Shown: positions 25,867 to 39,540, numbered from the stretch's first letter. The stretch: 64,000 nt of DNA from Pelargonium x hortorum (GCA_036897525.1 JAYMTJ010000011.1:62001-126000); one strand, 5' to 3'. Notes: generated by a model not told the origin, from the sequence alone. Made by a program: numbers and translations.

Positions 25867-26371
25867 TTTTTTCTGTCTTAGAAAATAGGCTTACATATCG
25901 GGTGTTAAAATTAGAGCCTAAAACAAGTACTTAATTTTCTTCGTCTTTTTATAAGTAAAACGAGTCAGTTTGCAAGGATTTTTTTAGTTTAGTTAGTAAA
26001 GTGAGAACAATTAAATAAACGAAAAATCCAAACTCAATAACTTAATACGAGGGGAATCCTGCCTTAATGTGCTTGTTAGACAAAAGGCATTTTAATTTGA
26101 AGAGGTTTGTGGTTGGATAAGAAAAGGGTTCTTTTAAAAAGATGAGGTCTAGTTTACTCTTTGTACCCTTGTTTGGACCCTTTCGTAAAGGAAAGTGTTG
26201 TGAAAATCCTATGCTAAGTCATGACATGGAGGAATAGACATGTAGTTTATTGTAAAATCAAATTCCTTTTGCCAACCCCAACCTGTCATTTTTTCCTCAA
26301 CTGAGCGCTGAAAAGTTGTTTACTATATAAACTTTAGGATACTAGGGTGAATTCCTGCAACATTTGTACCC

Positions 26372-26391
26372 TATTTACTCTTATTTACTCT
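26372..26391. repeat. 10-bp perfect tandem duplication
   Basis: Two identical adjacent TATTTACTCT units (26372-26381, 26382-26391) in spacer, consistent with slippage. Confidence 0.75.
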
Positions 26392-29300
26392 ACTTATAGG
26401 TAGGAAGGGTAACAAAAGTAAAACAAGGCGCTATATTCCTATAATTGTTTCTTGATAAAAAAACTCTTAGAGCCGTCCCTATATCAAAAAAGAACACTCT
26501 TTAAATTGTTGCTTAAAGTCTAGAACTCAATGTAAGTCTGTTAATACGGGGCCCTTATTTCATTTTATTCGGGAATAATTTGTGTTACTCGAGATTTCCT
26601 TTATATGACTTGTGGATGTAGATTTAAAACTTCGACTTCTATCTTTTGAATTTAAGATCAGTTGATAAAAGAATTATACAAGATTCTAATTAATTTAATA
26701 TAGGAAAGGTTTTCTAGTTGTTCTCCTTTGGAAGGAATGAAAGGGATTCCCTAACCCAGACTGGTAAACGTAGAGGGGTTCAAACTGAATAAAATAGAAA
26801 TATCATCATAAGAGTTTTGTAACACCCGAGGGTTTCGGAGAGTTAAAAGTTATGGGGGATATAGACTCACTACAGAAATGAAAACAAGATACTCTTTCGA
26901 CAGGAACAAAGCATATGAGTAATACCTCTTCTCTTCAATTTAGTCAGAGCGCAGGATAATAGAAAACCGGGTATGATAAAATCCCAATCCCTCGAAGTAT
27001 ACTGCTCTTACAACCGGTCCTAAGGGGCCTATTGAACCCCTTTTTTAGGAACAGTCTCCAGATTTTTAGGATTTTAAGGATCTTTTTAAAAAGGATAGCT
27101 CTTATTAAATAAACGAATTTCTCGTTTCGAAATATACAGTAGCTCCTAATAAAGATTGTTCTAGTTAAAGTTAAGAAGCACTGCCTGTATAAACTGGGAT
27201 ACTAACAAAGAGTCGGGAACTGGTTTAGCTTCAATTAATGCAAGTATTTGTGGTTTTTCTAAAAAAATTCCGTAAATAGAAGAGAGTGCCCTGTTTTCAA
27301 TATCGTAAGCCAAGGTAATAGAAAATCTCTACCTTGAATTTAAGGCTATCAATTTCCCTTGTTCTTGAAAAAGCCGGGAATTTAATGGATATAGGGAGAA
27401 AAGCCTAGAGTTAACTAACTTAGAAGTACAAGCTTAAAATAATAGAAAACTGTTTATAACGCTTTAACAAGAGCTTGTAAAATAGAGTTGGATCTAACAC
27501 CCCCTGAGCCAATACCTATCAATTTGGAAATTAGCAAGAGGAACCCGGGATGCATACCCTATAAGGAGTCAACTTGTATTTACTAAGCCCGAGTATAGTA
27601 TGGAGGTTTTTAATCTTCTAATTCTAATTGCAGTCACTTTAAAAAGTAGGGAAAATTATAGTGCACTAGGTTCAAAGCCTCGAGAAATGCCTAAAGGACT
27701 GTCAGAAGATTAACCAGAAATCCCCGCGAATAAGGGCATCCTTAGATAGAAAAATTCTTATAAATGCGAGGTCTTATTCTAGTTTTAAGTATTAGAAGTA
27801 AACGGTTGTGTTAGAATCTATCTTATTTCTTTAGTCTGGCATTTAGGGCTGTGGATATCCAAGGACTCTTGCCGGGGCTTTTCCTTTTTGGGGATTTATA
27901 GCTTACCCTACCTCAGATTTGACTTTATTTATATAGATCGAGGGTTACCCTGCTGCTATATTTTAGGGAATCCCTATTACGCTGATATACAACCCAGGAA
28001 CTCCTTTGAAAAGGGGAACCCTATATCTTACAAAACACCTTAGAAATTCGGTTATCTCAGAATTCTTATTGCCACTACACTTTAAAATTAAAATATGGGT
28101 ATACGGGAGATGAGAAGTTGCATTAAAGTCAGTCCCTAAAAGCAGAATCCTCTTTTGTATTGCTTCGTCAATGTCTTAAGGGTATTTGGGAGAACTTTTA
28201 CTCTTAAAGGGCCAAAGCCTTTTTTCGGAACGCCTTATTGTAATTTGAAAAGCATACTCCTATTTCTTCAGCAACAGAATTGGCGAGCCTAATTAAGATA
28301 CTGAGTTTACTGTTTCAGAATTCTCTTACACACTTTGTTATTAAAGATTCAAGCTTTTAAAGAGCTTAATTTAGATCCATTTTATGCTTTCAATTACACT
28401 GTATATAAAACTCTATATTTAAAAAGCTTTTTGCGGCATAGAATTTACTACATAATTTACGAATTTCTCCCATAGGAAGTGGTAAAAAATAAAAGAGAAA
28501 TTCACCTCTTAAAATTCACATTTTTGTCTCAACTCTATCAAAATATGCAATTCATAGAAGTATCTTGGCTAACACTTTTTTCTATTTGTGTTTGAAATTA
28601 GATAATGTCTCACTTCGAAAATGACAGCATCAATCGGATTTTACTAGGTGCCCAGCTTCAAAAAAATACAGTATAGATTTTGAGTTCGTAAAACAAGTTA
28701 AGGGTAGTAGGTACGATATCCCGTTAATGAATTACTAGATCTTCCTTTTTTTAACCCCTTAAAAACAGGGAAGTAAATAATTTGTAGTAAAGGATCCTGC
28801 TTGATAGCTTAGTTCAGGGACCCCTTAATAGAGTTTTGCACTAACCAAACAAAAAGGGGGATTCCTAAATTATATGAATGCTCTTGCGTTTCATTACTAT
28901 CCTAATAAGCTAGCAAACGACCTTTACAATGCAAACAGTTATATAGATTGCTATACTTAATTAATAAATTTTTACAACTAAACTCTTCCTCTCTTTTGTC
29001 AAATACTAAGAAGAAAGACGAAGCAGGGCCTCACCGTCATTCGAGCTTTTGGGTTGGTCTATCTATATTTAAGATCCAAATCCTATACTTCAAAAACCCA
29101 GCTAATGCTGACTAGAAAGATTCTATGTCAATTCTTTAGTAGTTTCGTACAGTCCCATAGATATCAAAAGCAATCTTTGAGCCGAGATAAAACCCCTTTT
29201 TAATGCTAGTGAATCAAGGGATATTAAATGCAGAATTGCCCAAGGCTATAAATAATACCATAATTGGGAAATTTTATAGAGGCTCTACCGATACTATGGA

Positions 29301-30715
29301 TTCGTCTGGGATCAATGTGATCTTATCTCATCTGTAATATCCTAATACTCTACCTTAAAAAATACACAAGCGGATCCCTTCTTACTTCCCTATACATACT
29401 TTTAGATTCTGCTATGATATCTATCTTGCCTTACCTTCAAGCAAACAAATTTTGTAATCTAAATTATTTTCTAAATAGAGTAGCCCTTAATATATAAGTT
29501 TTAATTGAAACGAAAGTAAGTGGGGTGCTCCCTTAATAGTTGCATTCTAGTTATAATTATCTCCTGCATGAAAAAACCAGTAATGTACACCAGGTAGGGA
29601 ATACTGTCTTTCAAAGCTTTCTTGTAGCTTTACTAGGTTGCTAGGATACGATTTCCATTCTTTTCTTTAGCACGTGAAGAGCGATCATTTGCGATTAATT
29701 CGACTCCTTCTTTTTTCTTTTAACAATACGGAAACCCATCTAGACCTTTTATGAGTGAGCTAAGAAGAAGAAACAATATCAGATTTGTATAAAGACTCCT
29801 TACTTACTCCAGAACGTTTAAAATAGGAACTAAATAAAGTTTTTCCAGTATAAGTTTTTGCTTCCTCCTTGTGCGAGTTATCTCAAATCAGAGAAGCTCG
29901 TTGTAAAAGACTATAGTAGTAGATAAAACTAAGTATTACACGACGCGTAGTTCTGATTCCCTTGCCCGGAGACACTGGAGAGAGTCAAACTCAAGATACA
30001 CTAAACTGTTTAATAAAGAAAGAGGGGAGCCCCCTTTTTTAGTGGGCGGGACACCACTATTGGATGTTTTAGGTATTTTGAAAGTCAGCGTATTCGTTTG
30101 TGAACCAGATCGCACAATGCAGACATACCAAATCCTAAATTTTATTTCTATTTAGTATTTCAGGGTTCAAATCCCATTTTTGATACCCATAAGGACTTTA
30201 CTTTGTTACTTTTACTTATATATATTTATAAGAAAGCATGCTTTATACCCTTTATACCTATGTTCATTTAACGAGCAACTAATCCCTCTAACATTCAACT
30301 ACAACTACTGAGACTCACCTACTTTTATTTTAGAAGGATCCAATAAACCTAGTACTTTACCTAAACCTTGACTACAGACTTTGCTAAAGGGTTCTTACTC
30401 AAGTCAAACTCAAGCGATTCTTTCAAAAAGAGTAATTTATACTTGGTCATAGCAAAGTAGATATGCTAGACAAAACGAAACATATAATTTATTCGATATA
30501 TTTGTATATTCCTAAACTAAAAGAGCGCCTCAGATATTTACTGTACAAATATGCATTAGTGGTTCTCTTCTCACAAGGTCCGTTTTTCTGCTGAAATTAA
30601 CAATTTTGGGGTAGGGATAGTAGTGCGCAGTAAATAAATACTTCATACATAATATACAAGGATACCTTCTAATTCCATAACATTTAGGTCGGCACATAAG
30701 TAAAAAAATAGATAC

Positions 30716-30787
30716 CAGAGGAAATGCGGTTCGAACCCATACATGCTGATTCCATGAAGCAGTGTTTTACCACGTAGCTATACTCCA
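30716..30787 (-). pseudogene. tRNA relic resembling trnQ-UUG
   Basis: Read on the minus strand this 72-base segment aligns without gaps to my recollection of plant mitochondrial trnQ-UUG, at roughly 64 percent identity. The first eleven bases TGGAGTATAGC are identical, the D-loop GTGGTAA is kept, and the T-loop TTCGAA is in register. The anticodon loop reads TCATGGA, with C instead of the invariant U before the anticodon position, and the acceptor stem has several mismatches. It is therefore unlikely to be a working tRNA. It shares the string ACGTGGTAAA and the following CAC with the relic at 38275-38347, where trnQ itself has AAGTGGTAAG and CAT, which suggests the two relics are related copies. 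Confidence 0.5.
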
Positions 30788-31471
30788 ATGTCCACTTTAA
30801 ACTATAACCAGAGTCATAAAAACATAACTAACCTTTACTGCATACCCTTCATTGCAAACAAAGTATTCAGGAGGAGCTGTCTAGACAAATTAGCTGTTGT
30901 ACAACAAACTCCCAAGCAATTTACTAGACTTTTCCTTAACAGAGAAGCTTTCTTAGGACTTAGAAAAGAAACTCAAAATATAGTTGAACAAACATAGTCT
31001 CATATTTTTATTTTACTTAAGGAATCTCGAATTTCATGGGACACTCAAATTAACATTTTTAGCATTTTCTAAAAGTACTTCTTTTTTTATTAAGTAGGTT
31101 TACTATTATTACTATTACAGTTTTAGTCGAGTGTACTGAAAAAGCTCTATTCTTTTTTATGCAATTTGTAAATAGTGTACCAGGTCTCGCCAACCTTATA
31201 AAAAGGCTTCTCTGTAAGGGTTCTTGCTTAAGTAAAAAGTACTCAAAATACTAGGATATATGACACAAAAAGCTGTCGGAAATAAATCCGGTTAAGCCTC
31301 TAAGAGCTCTTTTGAATGCATTTCTTTAGTTAAAAGTTATCCACGCTGACACTTCTCTATCCTAATTTTAAAAGACTTTTTTAAACTACAGGTTTTCACT
31401 TACTATACTTTTTTCTAACCTAGTTTATATAATCATATATAGCCACAACAAACTAAAAGCACTTTCTTTGT

Positions 31472-31480
31472 GGGGACCCC
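31472..31480. repeat. Palindrome GGGG-A-CCCC
   Basis: Perfect 4-bp G/C arms around one base, in AT-rich flanks; a minimal member of the palindrome class. Confidence 0.6.
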
Positions 31481-32097
31481 GAAGCGGATATTCTTTCTCT
31501 ACATAGAACCCTTTTTCAATCAAAAGAGGAAATTCTTTTCAATAATAGTTACAAGTACTTAACAAACGGGCTAAAAGCTTCCCTATAAATAACAGTAGTA
31601 GATCCCTTACAAGAAAGGCATTTAAGTCTAGAGCCTATAATATAGGAAACGTAACAAATAGAAATATAAAAGAGAGAAGTTGTTTCTTTTTACCACAAGA
31701 TTTAAAAAGGATCCTTACCCTATTCCTACTTACGCTTACTATGTATACTGCTAAAGGAGTTCTTAAAAGAGTACTTCCTTAAAGAAACTGACTAATAACT
31801 GGATACAATTTTCTTGTCCTTTTTAAGGCTGAACGGGGTTTTTAAACTAATAAACAAGGAAGTGGGGCTCAATTTAGTTTTAGTAAAATCTGCCAATATA
31901 AGATAAGGGGTTGGTTTTCCTATTCCTAGATCTTCTTCTTTTGTAATGGGATGGCTCGTCCTGGTTTAGCGTAGTTTCACAACAAGCCAGCTCTACTTTT
32001 AGATTTCTTACTAGGTGTTAGCAAGGAACTTTTAGGAGGGGTCTTGTCTTTGACTTTATTTAATATGATTTTCTATAGAATTTCTCTATAGTAGACG

Positions 32098-32107
32098 CGG
32101 GGCCCCG
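32098..32107. repeat. Perfect 10-bp palindrome CGGGGCCCCG
   Basis: All ten bases are G or C and self-complementary, which is striking in a background of about one third GC. It extends one further position as a G-T pair (32097 with 32108). Confidence 0.7.
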
Positions 32108-33751
32108 TATTATAATTAGTGAATTCAGGATAAAGGATTCTTATAATGGAATATTCATATTGCAAATTATACTTGTTCATGTTATCGTAGATTACACTAA
32201 AGTATTAATAGAAAACCTAATTGATTTTTTAAGGGCACGAGACAAAGTATAAAGGGCGATTACTGTCTCTTTTTTATAATGTATGACTGCGGAAGTTTGT
32301 CCAATCAAAGGAGGCCTTTGTACGTAAATCTGTTACGAGTAAAAACATAGCATGAAGATTTCCTAGGCAGCCCCAATAAAGTCAATTTAGAGAAAGTCTA
32401 TTTTCAAAATGAAGAAGGAGCTAATAAGGGAGACAGAAGTAATACCCAGCTTTCTAAGCTCTATGGATCCCTCTTAACCTATCATTAGCATGCACTTTTT
32501 CAAATTGAAATCCCACCAAAAGAGAGCAAAAGGAACCCTCCATGTAAATAAAGTATTTGATAAAGAGGATCCTAGAAAGAAAAAGACAGAGTATGGATTA
32601 ATTTTCATTAATAAGAGTTAGCTTGGTATAAGAATTAGAATAGGAGTTTTTCATTTAAAATAAGTAATAGTTTATCTTCATTATTGACTATATGACGAGG
32701 GTTTGAATTTCTAGCTCTATTATTTGTATAGTTTAAGTGCATGAAACAAATGAAATTTGAAAGGATTCCTTATTTCCCTTTCCTTTCTTATATGAAGCTA
32801 AACCCATTTTTTAGCCCGCAAGTCCTTACTTATTATATTAGATTGACTTTACAAAGTTATTAAACTTTTTATTAAAAGTCTTATTGTATTGGTAATTTTA
32901 TAAGGGAAATATAACTTACTCCCTTACACCTCTCCTCATTGGTATTGGACTCGCAATTAATACAATACAACAAGTTTTATTCAACTAGAAATCAAGGTGG
33001 AAAACTATACTAAGTTTTAATGTTCCCTGAACAAACTAATAAGTACAAGTATCTAGTGAAAATACCAATATATTATACCTTTCTTTACATACTTATTAAC
33101 TGCGCTTTACTTAGGATACTCTTCCCCATTCCACTCCTATTATTAGGACTTTTATAGCTTTAGTTTGTTTATATTATACCTCGCAAGTTAGATTATACGA
33201 GTAGAACATTATCAATGTTAAAGAGCCTCTCTGAGTGGGTTGAAACCCCTAGGTAAACTTCTTTGTCAGGTAATTCTTTTGAGTCATGCTACATACAATA
33301 TGTACTTTATTTCACTTTTTAGTATAGCTTCAAAACGGATACACTAGCTTCTTTCTTGCGTATCATTTATCTTATTAAAGTAAGTGTAGTAATAATTGAA
33401 TTAGGGGAATCCGCAAAAGTACAACGAGCCGCTATATAGTGACTCTATAAACCCAGGAACCTCCCCCATATAGGCTTCATATGTTTTCTAATTACTTTTT
33501 CAAACAAGGATTATACAAAACGTCGAAGAGTTGAGCTTAAGAAAAAGACTACTAATTCGAATGCTAGTGAACAACTTCCCTTCTTCAACTATTGTATAAG
33601 TCGAGGTGGGCTCTACAAATTTTGAATTCTTGAGAACGCAGGATCTAGCATTTTTTAGGTTTTATTTGAAATGTTTATCTTATATACCGAGATAATATAT
33701 TATTAGTACTTAAATGAAAAAACCTAAAAATTTGCCCAATACTAAAAGGGA

Positions 33752-33761
33752 AACCCGGGTT
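33752..33761. repeat. Perfect 10-bp palindrome AACCCGGGTT
   Basis: This palindrome has the opposite arm order (C-run before G-run) from most members of the class. A related ACCCGGGT occurs at 9319-9326. Confidence 0.6.
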
Positions 33762-36700
33762 ATCCAAACTCTTATTAAATAAGGCCGACTCATTACTTTC
33801 CAATACCCAGATAGGCAAGAAAGAGAGACTCATACCCCAATGAAAGGGAGGCTTCCAAAGAACTAGTTATGATTAAAGGTTTACCAATATTGACCTTAAA
33901 TTGAATTCTAAAAGGGTGCCCCTTAAAGCGGGAATCATAGCTATTTACATAAAAAATAAGTACACTTCTGCTTTTGTCTCTTAAGTTAAGTAGGGGATAT
34001 AATCTTTTAGTGAACTCTATTTTAATAGAATTTCTTTAGTCTGCAGCTGTTTAGAACCCACGTAAAAGGCATACTTTCTTAGTGTGCTATTATCTCTCTT
34101 ATCTCAGGAATCATAGCGGTTTGATTTCAAATATATACTATTCCTAGTTAGCAGTAAAACAAATGACGATGTAAGAAATTTTTAGTAAGTTAATCTAGCT
34201 AAGCCCCGTATTTAGATAGGACTGGGGGATACCCGTGGTGGAAGTGCATCCTAGCATGTTACGAAATATTATACTTTTTTAATCTAATCTATAGGATAGG
34301 CTTACGTAATGGAGTTTGAGTTGTCGTTTCTATTTATTACTTTTAACAACTGGCTTTATGAAGTAAGGATAAGGAGTGCAAAAGATATAAAAAGTAATCT
34401 AAGACTAGAACTTTTTTTTTTACTAGTTACATAAATTAAGTGAATCCTTTCCTTAAGCCTTAGCCATAACTGCTAGCTTTTCACGAAAACTCACACTAAA
34501 GTGTAAGCAAGAAACCCCTCTATCCCAGAGAAGATTATATCTATCTAAAAAATAATTTGATAGACTCTGTTAAGAAAAAATTGTTATGACACGGAACGGA
34601 ATACAGCCGAATAAATCATAGATTTTAGTCCTTTGGCTCTTCAGAATCCTTCTCAGAATATATTTAATGGGGTTTCTGAGATATTTTTCTCTTTAAGATA
34701 GCGTGCTTTTTTTTAACTAAACTTGTAAGATGTGTGCATTTAACTGCATATTTTGAGTATTCCTTATGGTACTAGTAGGGGTAATACCTCGCTCTCCTTT
34801 TGGAAAATACAGTACAAATCAAGAAAGTAAAGGTATTTTATTTTATTTTATGCTACTTTAGTAATAAGACTTCTCAAGAGTTTTAGATTACAGAATTTAC
34901 TGAAGGAATGCCCAGTCATTTTTTTCAAATGGGTTTACCCCTGATTAAGATTTCTGACCATTCTATTTATGGAAAATTTCAATCTGTATTAGCATATTCC
35001 AAGTATTAAACAAAATTGAGAAAACTGTGTATGTATTAGGAGCTTATATTCTTTAAACTTCTTCGGGTTTACTCTTATCTTAGTACATTTGTTCTTTTAT
35101 TAGAACTATTAACACTCTTTTCTTTAAGAGGCTGCCTTGTTCGTAAACACAAATACCTATAATAAGATTGTTTATTTTGGCACTAGGAGTAAGTTTACTC
35201 TTTAGGATTTTCAAGGCTAGCTACTAATTACAAGGTAAAAAACTTAGTGAATACTAAGCCGTTTTAGGAAAATATCTGCTAGTTTTAGCTTTTTGTAACG
35301 GATTAAAGCTTTTCAAAGGCGATTCTTAAGTTTTTTAGTTCGAATCGGGTCATTTGTCTCAGTAGGATACTTTAGGATACCCTTTTTCTATTTATAGTAT
35401 CTGATTTTCTATAAGCATAATAACTTGGTTGAAATAAGAAGGTGTAACCCTTACTTTATTGTCTGGAGTTTAAAGAAGTTAAGAAGATCCTGTTATAAAT
35501 CTTGTAGAGTGGATGCACTAGCTTAGTGACAGTAATGAAAGCTTTGAGTTAAAAAAAAGGGCTGCCGCAACAAAATATCTCAAGGTGTGCATATGAATGA
35601 AATGAAATGCATTTTTGTACTGCTTAAAACAAATGGACTGTGCCCTCAATTTCTTTTGGGGCTAGATTTTGTAGCACATAGGATTTTGAGTTCTGTTCCA
35701 ATTTAAGGGTTTCCCCGGATTATATGTGATGAAGTGCTTACTGTAATCTGAGTTATTAATTCCGGTATTAGATTAGAACCTCTGTGATTCAAGATGACTA
35801 GCTTACTCCTTTTTCTCTTAAAAGCAGCTGGACCCACCTGCAGGATATAGAGCTAGCTATGCTAAATGTAATGGTGTGTAGTCTAAAAGTTTCCTTTAAT
35901 GCAGAAATTTCGATAAATAGACTCTTTCTACTTCGTATCATTTCAAGAGGAGACTTTTTTCAAATTAACTCTTAAAAGGGTGATATAAAGGTTATGAGAA
36001 GGTATAGTAAAAAAGCTTCTTATCTTTCAACCTGATTATAATCTCGAGGCTTTGGTAAAGCAAGAAATAGGACCCTTTTTATATATCCTATCTCTCCTTA
36101 AAATCTGCCCTACTAAAACCTTGTCCCTTAATTTTCAAAAGATATTCATGCATATCCAAGCAGAACCTACCCAAGAACTAAATAAAAGGAAACCAGCTAT
36201 CAGATTAGCAAATATAACGTATACCCTAAATTGACTTATTAAGATAAAAATAGGGCAAAGAATCTTTTTAGTTGGTAAATCAGAAAAGTAGCATTCCGAT
36301 TTTGTATTATTTCAGAGAGTTTCCTTTTTGGGAAATATGAGTAACTAAAGATATGAGCTTTTAAGTAATAGGGGATCGTAGTATGTTTTTTTATTTGTTG
36401 TGCGGCACTATAACAAGTTTAAACATCTTGTGTAGTCAAGACTCTTGTAATCTTTTTTGCCTAACCTAAATATTGAATGTTAATCAGCCTTTTGTTTTGG
36501 TAAAGAATATATGTAAAAGAAAAACCTCGATAATAGAAAAAGGGTATTCATATTCAGTCTAAAACTTGACCCTTACTCGGGAAACGCCTAAAATCTAGAA
36601 AAAGAACCCATATAGAGTTTATTTCAGGGGGTCTATAAATAAACCCATAAGAATATTGAAATGAAAACCGTAGAGGGGATTCTCTGTCCTTTGCATGTCT

Positions 36701-38274
36701 ACACTTACTTGGCGACGGCTCTGCCCCTATAAGCCGCGGAGATACTATTCCTTTGTAAGAAGTCTGCTACACTAAACAAAAGTTATACGCATATTAAGAG
36801 TTGCTTGCAAGTATCAGATCTAAAACCCAGAGTGTTAAGGATTTTTGAAACATGATAGAGGATAGTTTTCTCTTGAATATTGTAAAAAGGGCAGTTCTCG
36901 TATGCTGGGACCTTATACTTTTTATCTATGTATTTTATCTACTTGCATTAGAAATTAAACTATGCCCAAGTCCTGCCTTCTTGTCCCCTTTATTTACTTC
37001 TGTACTTTTTTTCTTTTAGATTGAAGAATTTAAAAGAGCCCTGTAGATGCTATATATAAACAGCACGAGCTTTTAATTTAGTAGAAAGCACTTAAATACT
37101 CTGGTAAAAGAAAGAACCTGTTTCCAACGAGTACTCTTTTAAGGGAGACTCAAGATAGTATGTCAGTAATGAAAAAGTTTACAAATTACAAATTAACAGA
37201 GTTTTATAAAAAGCTTAATGGGAAATAAGACTTTTTAAATGCTAGGTTTTAGAAGATCTCGTGCTTGAAAGTATTAGAACTCTTGGGTATTATACTATCT
37301 TTAGTTAGAAAGAATGTGTATAATTAGTAAAGCACTACTCTCTCTCTCTATTCTTTAACTTAGAAGCAAAACGAGGGCATTAGTTACTTTTATTTCTAAG
37401 GAATTTGTTCTCTTTACAAGACCGAAGTACTCCTAAAATTATTAATTTAATTGCGCCAGCCCCCTTATACTGTCTAAAAGGAATATCTCCTTATACTTGT
37501 ATACTTTTACATTCCTTAAACTTCGGTTTATACATGTCATAAAGTTAATACCTTATTTACTAAAGAAAAAAAGTCTTACAATGATTTATAATGATTTCTA
37601 TATTTTCCTATTATAGAAATAATCAGAGTTAAGGGGGTAGTTTTAAGACGGATATACTTACTATGAATCGCCGCCCATTATTCCTGATTCTTGAAAATGT
37701 GTAACGCACAATATATAAAAAATCGAGGGTTTACAGGGATCAGAAAAGTCATGTGATATAATACTAATATAATTAGGGTACCTTTTAATGTAATGATGAA
37801 ACTCGTAATATTCCGTAAGTTCTACTATTTACTATTCAAAAGTAGAATACTACTGAACTAAAGCTGGATTTATGTTATGAATTAGTTTAGTTGACTTGTG
37901 ATTCTTTGGTTCCCCTTTATGAAGGACCCCTACCTGGAATTTTTCTAATAAGAGATTTCCTAAAATAAAACGCGAGGGATGCTCCTAATTTGCTAGACCT
38001 TTACCCATCGGATGTCCGTATAATTAATTATAGATAGATTTTCCTTAGGGATGATCTTGTTGGGTTTTTGGGAAAGACTTGACTTTACTAGGGATCTTAT
38101 TTGACAAAGAGTTTCTAATTTCAGAGCAGTAAAACAGACTCAGATAAAGACTAGAACTAAAAGGGGTTCGTGCTTATACTATAATTAAGATATTAGGAGC
38201 TTAGATACAGAAAGATTTTTCAGTCAACTACTGGAGTGGAGCCTTTAATGTTGACTCTGTTTGATATAGTATTT

Positions 38275-38347
38275 TTGAGTATACTGACGTGGTAAAGCAC
38301 CTCCTTTTTTAAAAGAGCATTCAAAGGTTCGAATCCTGTAACTTTGA
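38275..38347 (+). pseudogene. tRNA relic resembling trnQ-UUG
   Basis: This 73-base segment aligns with recalled plant mitochondrial trnQ at about 69 percent identity with one inserted base. The 3' half is best conserved: GCAT-CAAAGGTTCGAATCCT matches at 20 of 21 positions, covering the variable loop and T arm. The 5' part keeps GAGTATA and GTGGTAA. The anticodon arm is ruined, with a run of T followed by A replacing the stem, and the acceptor stem no longer pairs well. Decay of a former trnQ copy is the simplest reading. Alternatively it could act as a tRNA-like signal cut by RNase P or RNase Z, as described for t-elements in plant mitochondria. Confidence 0.6.
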
Positions 38348-39469
38348 CATAAATAAGACGCCTAAGCCTGAATCTGAATCCCTTTTTATTTACCTCGTAC
38401 TTAGTACAAGCTATTAAAGGTTCTACCTTGTGGTTACACACACATATTATCCAGGTATTACTTACTTTATTATAATAATCTGAATAGTCATCAGAGTAAC
38501 CTCTTAAAAGGACAACCCTCGGATGAGTAGTACTTTTTTTTATGAGGTTACTCTAGCTAGATACTGAAACAGGAATCGGAAGATAAATAGGAGTACACCA
38601 CTAAGCTAAAAAAATTTCAGTGAGGTACGTAGTCAAGGAATCTTGCGAATATAAAAGAATCTTGTAGTCCGTATGATGCCTCTCTTATTCAAGTAGTAGC
38701 TAAAGGATTCAAATATACTGTTTGACTAGGAAAACCCCTTTCATTCCATTCCTTCAAGGATTTCGGGGATTTTCGGGAGATTATCAAGGTCCTAAATTAA
38801 GGAGCTTTGGTAAAATAGAGCCCCATATAGCGGATCCTAGTATTTGCCTGGGATAATTGTCAGTAAAAGGGATAACTTTATTCGTTATGCCTTAACTCAA
38901 TGCAATGTAGTTAGCAACCTACTTCCAGGTACGCTTCCTTGTGGTCCTCAGCTTTTTATTGTATCATTGATGGAATAAACAAGCGAAAGTGGGAACATAG
39001 AGCATTCTTTTTTTGTTACTAAAATCAAAAATTTAGTAGTCAATTTGAGTATAGAAGGAAGTCTAGTTGCCCCGATGTAGCCTAAGTTAATAAGTTTTCT
39101 ATTTAATAAGAAAGGTTTGGATCTTTTTTGGACAGGCTTCTCTCTTTCTCAAAATTTTAGAACTAAAAGACAACACCTTCAAGGGCTTCCTGGCTATCAT
39201 CAGCTATCTATTCAAAATGAAAATATAATCATTAATGAACATGACTATAAAAACTTTATATCTTCTATCGGGAGCTGCGCTCTTCACTAGTTGGTATAAG
39301 ATTACATAATACCCCCTGGAACTCTTTAAGAGACTAGTGTAAGTGTCTCTTAAAAGTCATTACATTGCCGCTTTTTTTTCCTTAGATCATCCTCATATTA
39401 AGAGAGATTAAGTATAAGTATTAGGGTTCTTTCTTTAAAAGTCTGTTAGTTAAATTTCTTCCTAAGATC
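38348..39469. other. Spacer between two tRNA-like relics
   Basis: No gene is seen. An inverted repeat ACTGAAA (38562-38568) and TTTCAGT (38614-38620) encloses a segment that on the minus strand contains AGCTTAGTGG, like a tRNA D arm. The 59-base span is too short for a full tRNA and the T arm is not convincing. Confidence 0.4.
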
Positions 39470-39540
39470 TGCGGCAATAGAGCTGAGTGATAAGACACAG
39501 TTTTATATAGAGGCATGCAAGAGTTCGAACGAATATTTTA
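39470..39540 (+). pseudogene. tRNA relic resembling trnQ
   Basis: This segment keeps GGCATGCAA followed by TTCGAA at the spacing seen in plant mitochondrial trnQ (16 of 19 positions across variable loop and T arm). It also keeps a D-arm-like GAGCTGAGTGATAAGAC with one extra base. The anticodon arm and acceptor stem do not pair. It lies 1.2 kb from the relic at 38275-38347 on the same strand, so a local duplication is possible. Confidence is lower than for the other two because the ends cannot be fixed. Confidence 0.4.

Larger units (their letters stand above)
25201..30715. other. Gene-free AT-rich spacer
   Basis: No frame longer than 60 codons and no recognisable gene. It carries a perfect 10-base tandem duplication at 26372-26391 (unit TATTTACTCT), the palindrome CAAGGA-C-TCCTTG at 25854-25866, and GGGG-AG-CCCC at 30024-30033. 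A T-arm-like string near 30160-30178 lacks the rest of a tRNA within normal spacing. Confidence 0.55.
30788..38274. other. Gene-free AT-rich spacer
   Basis: About 7.5 kb with no credible gene; the frames at 30788-30997 and 36052-36234 look like chance. Palindromes include GGGG-A-CCCC at 31472-31480, CGGGGCCCCG at 32098-32107 and AACCCGGGTT at 33752-33761. Confidence 0.55.

Noticed and set aside
30073-30187. Possible long tRNA with GGTAT and ATACC ends and GGGTTCAAATCCC
   Set aside because: The ends are 115 bases apart, the middle arms do not fold convincingly, and an intron would have to be assumed.
38562-38620. ACTGAAA/TTTCAGT inverted repeat enclosing a D-arm-like string
   Set aside because: Total span is 59 bases, too short for a cloverleaf, and no T arm pairs.
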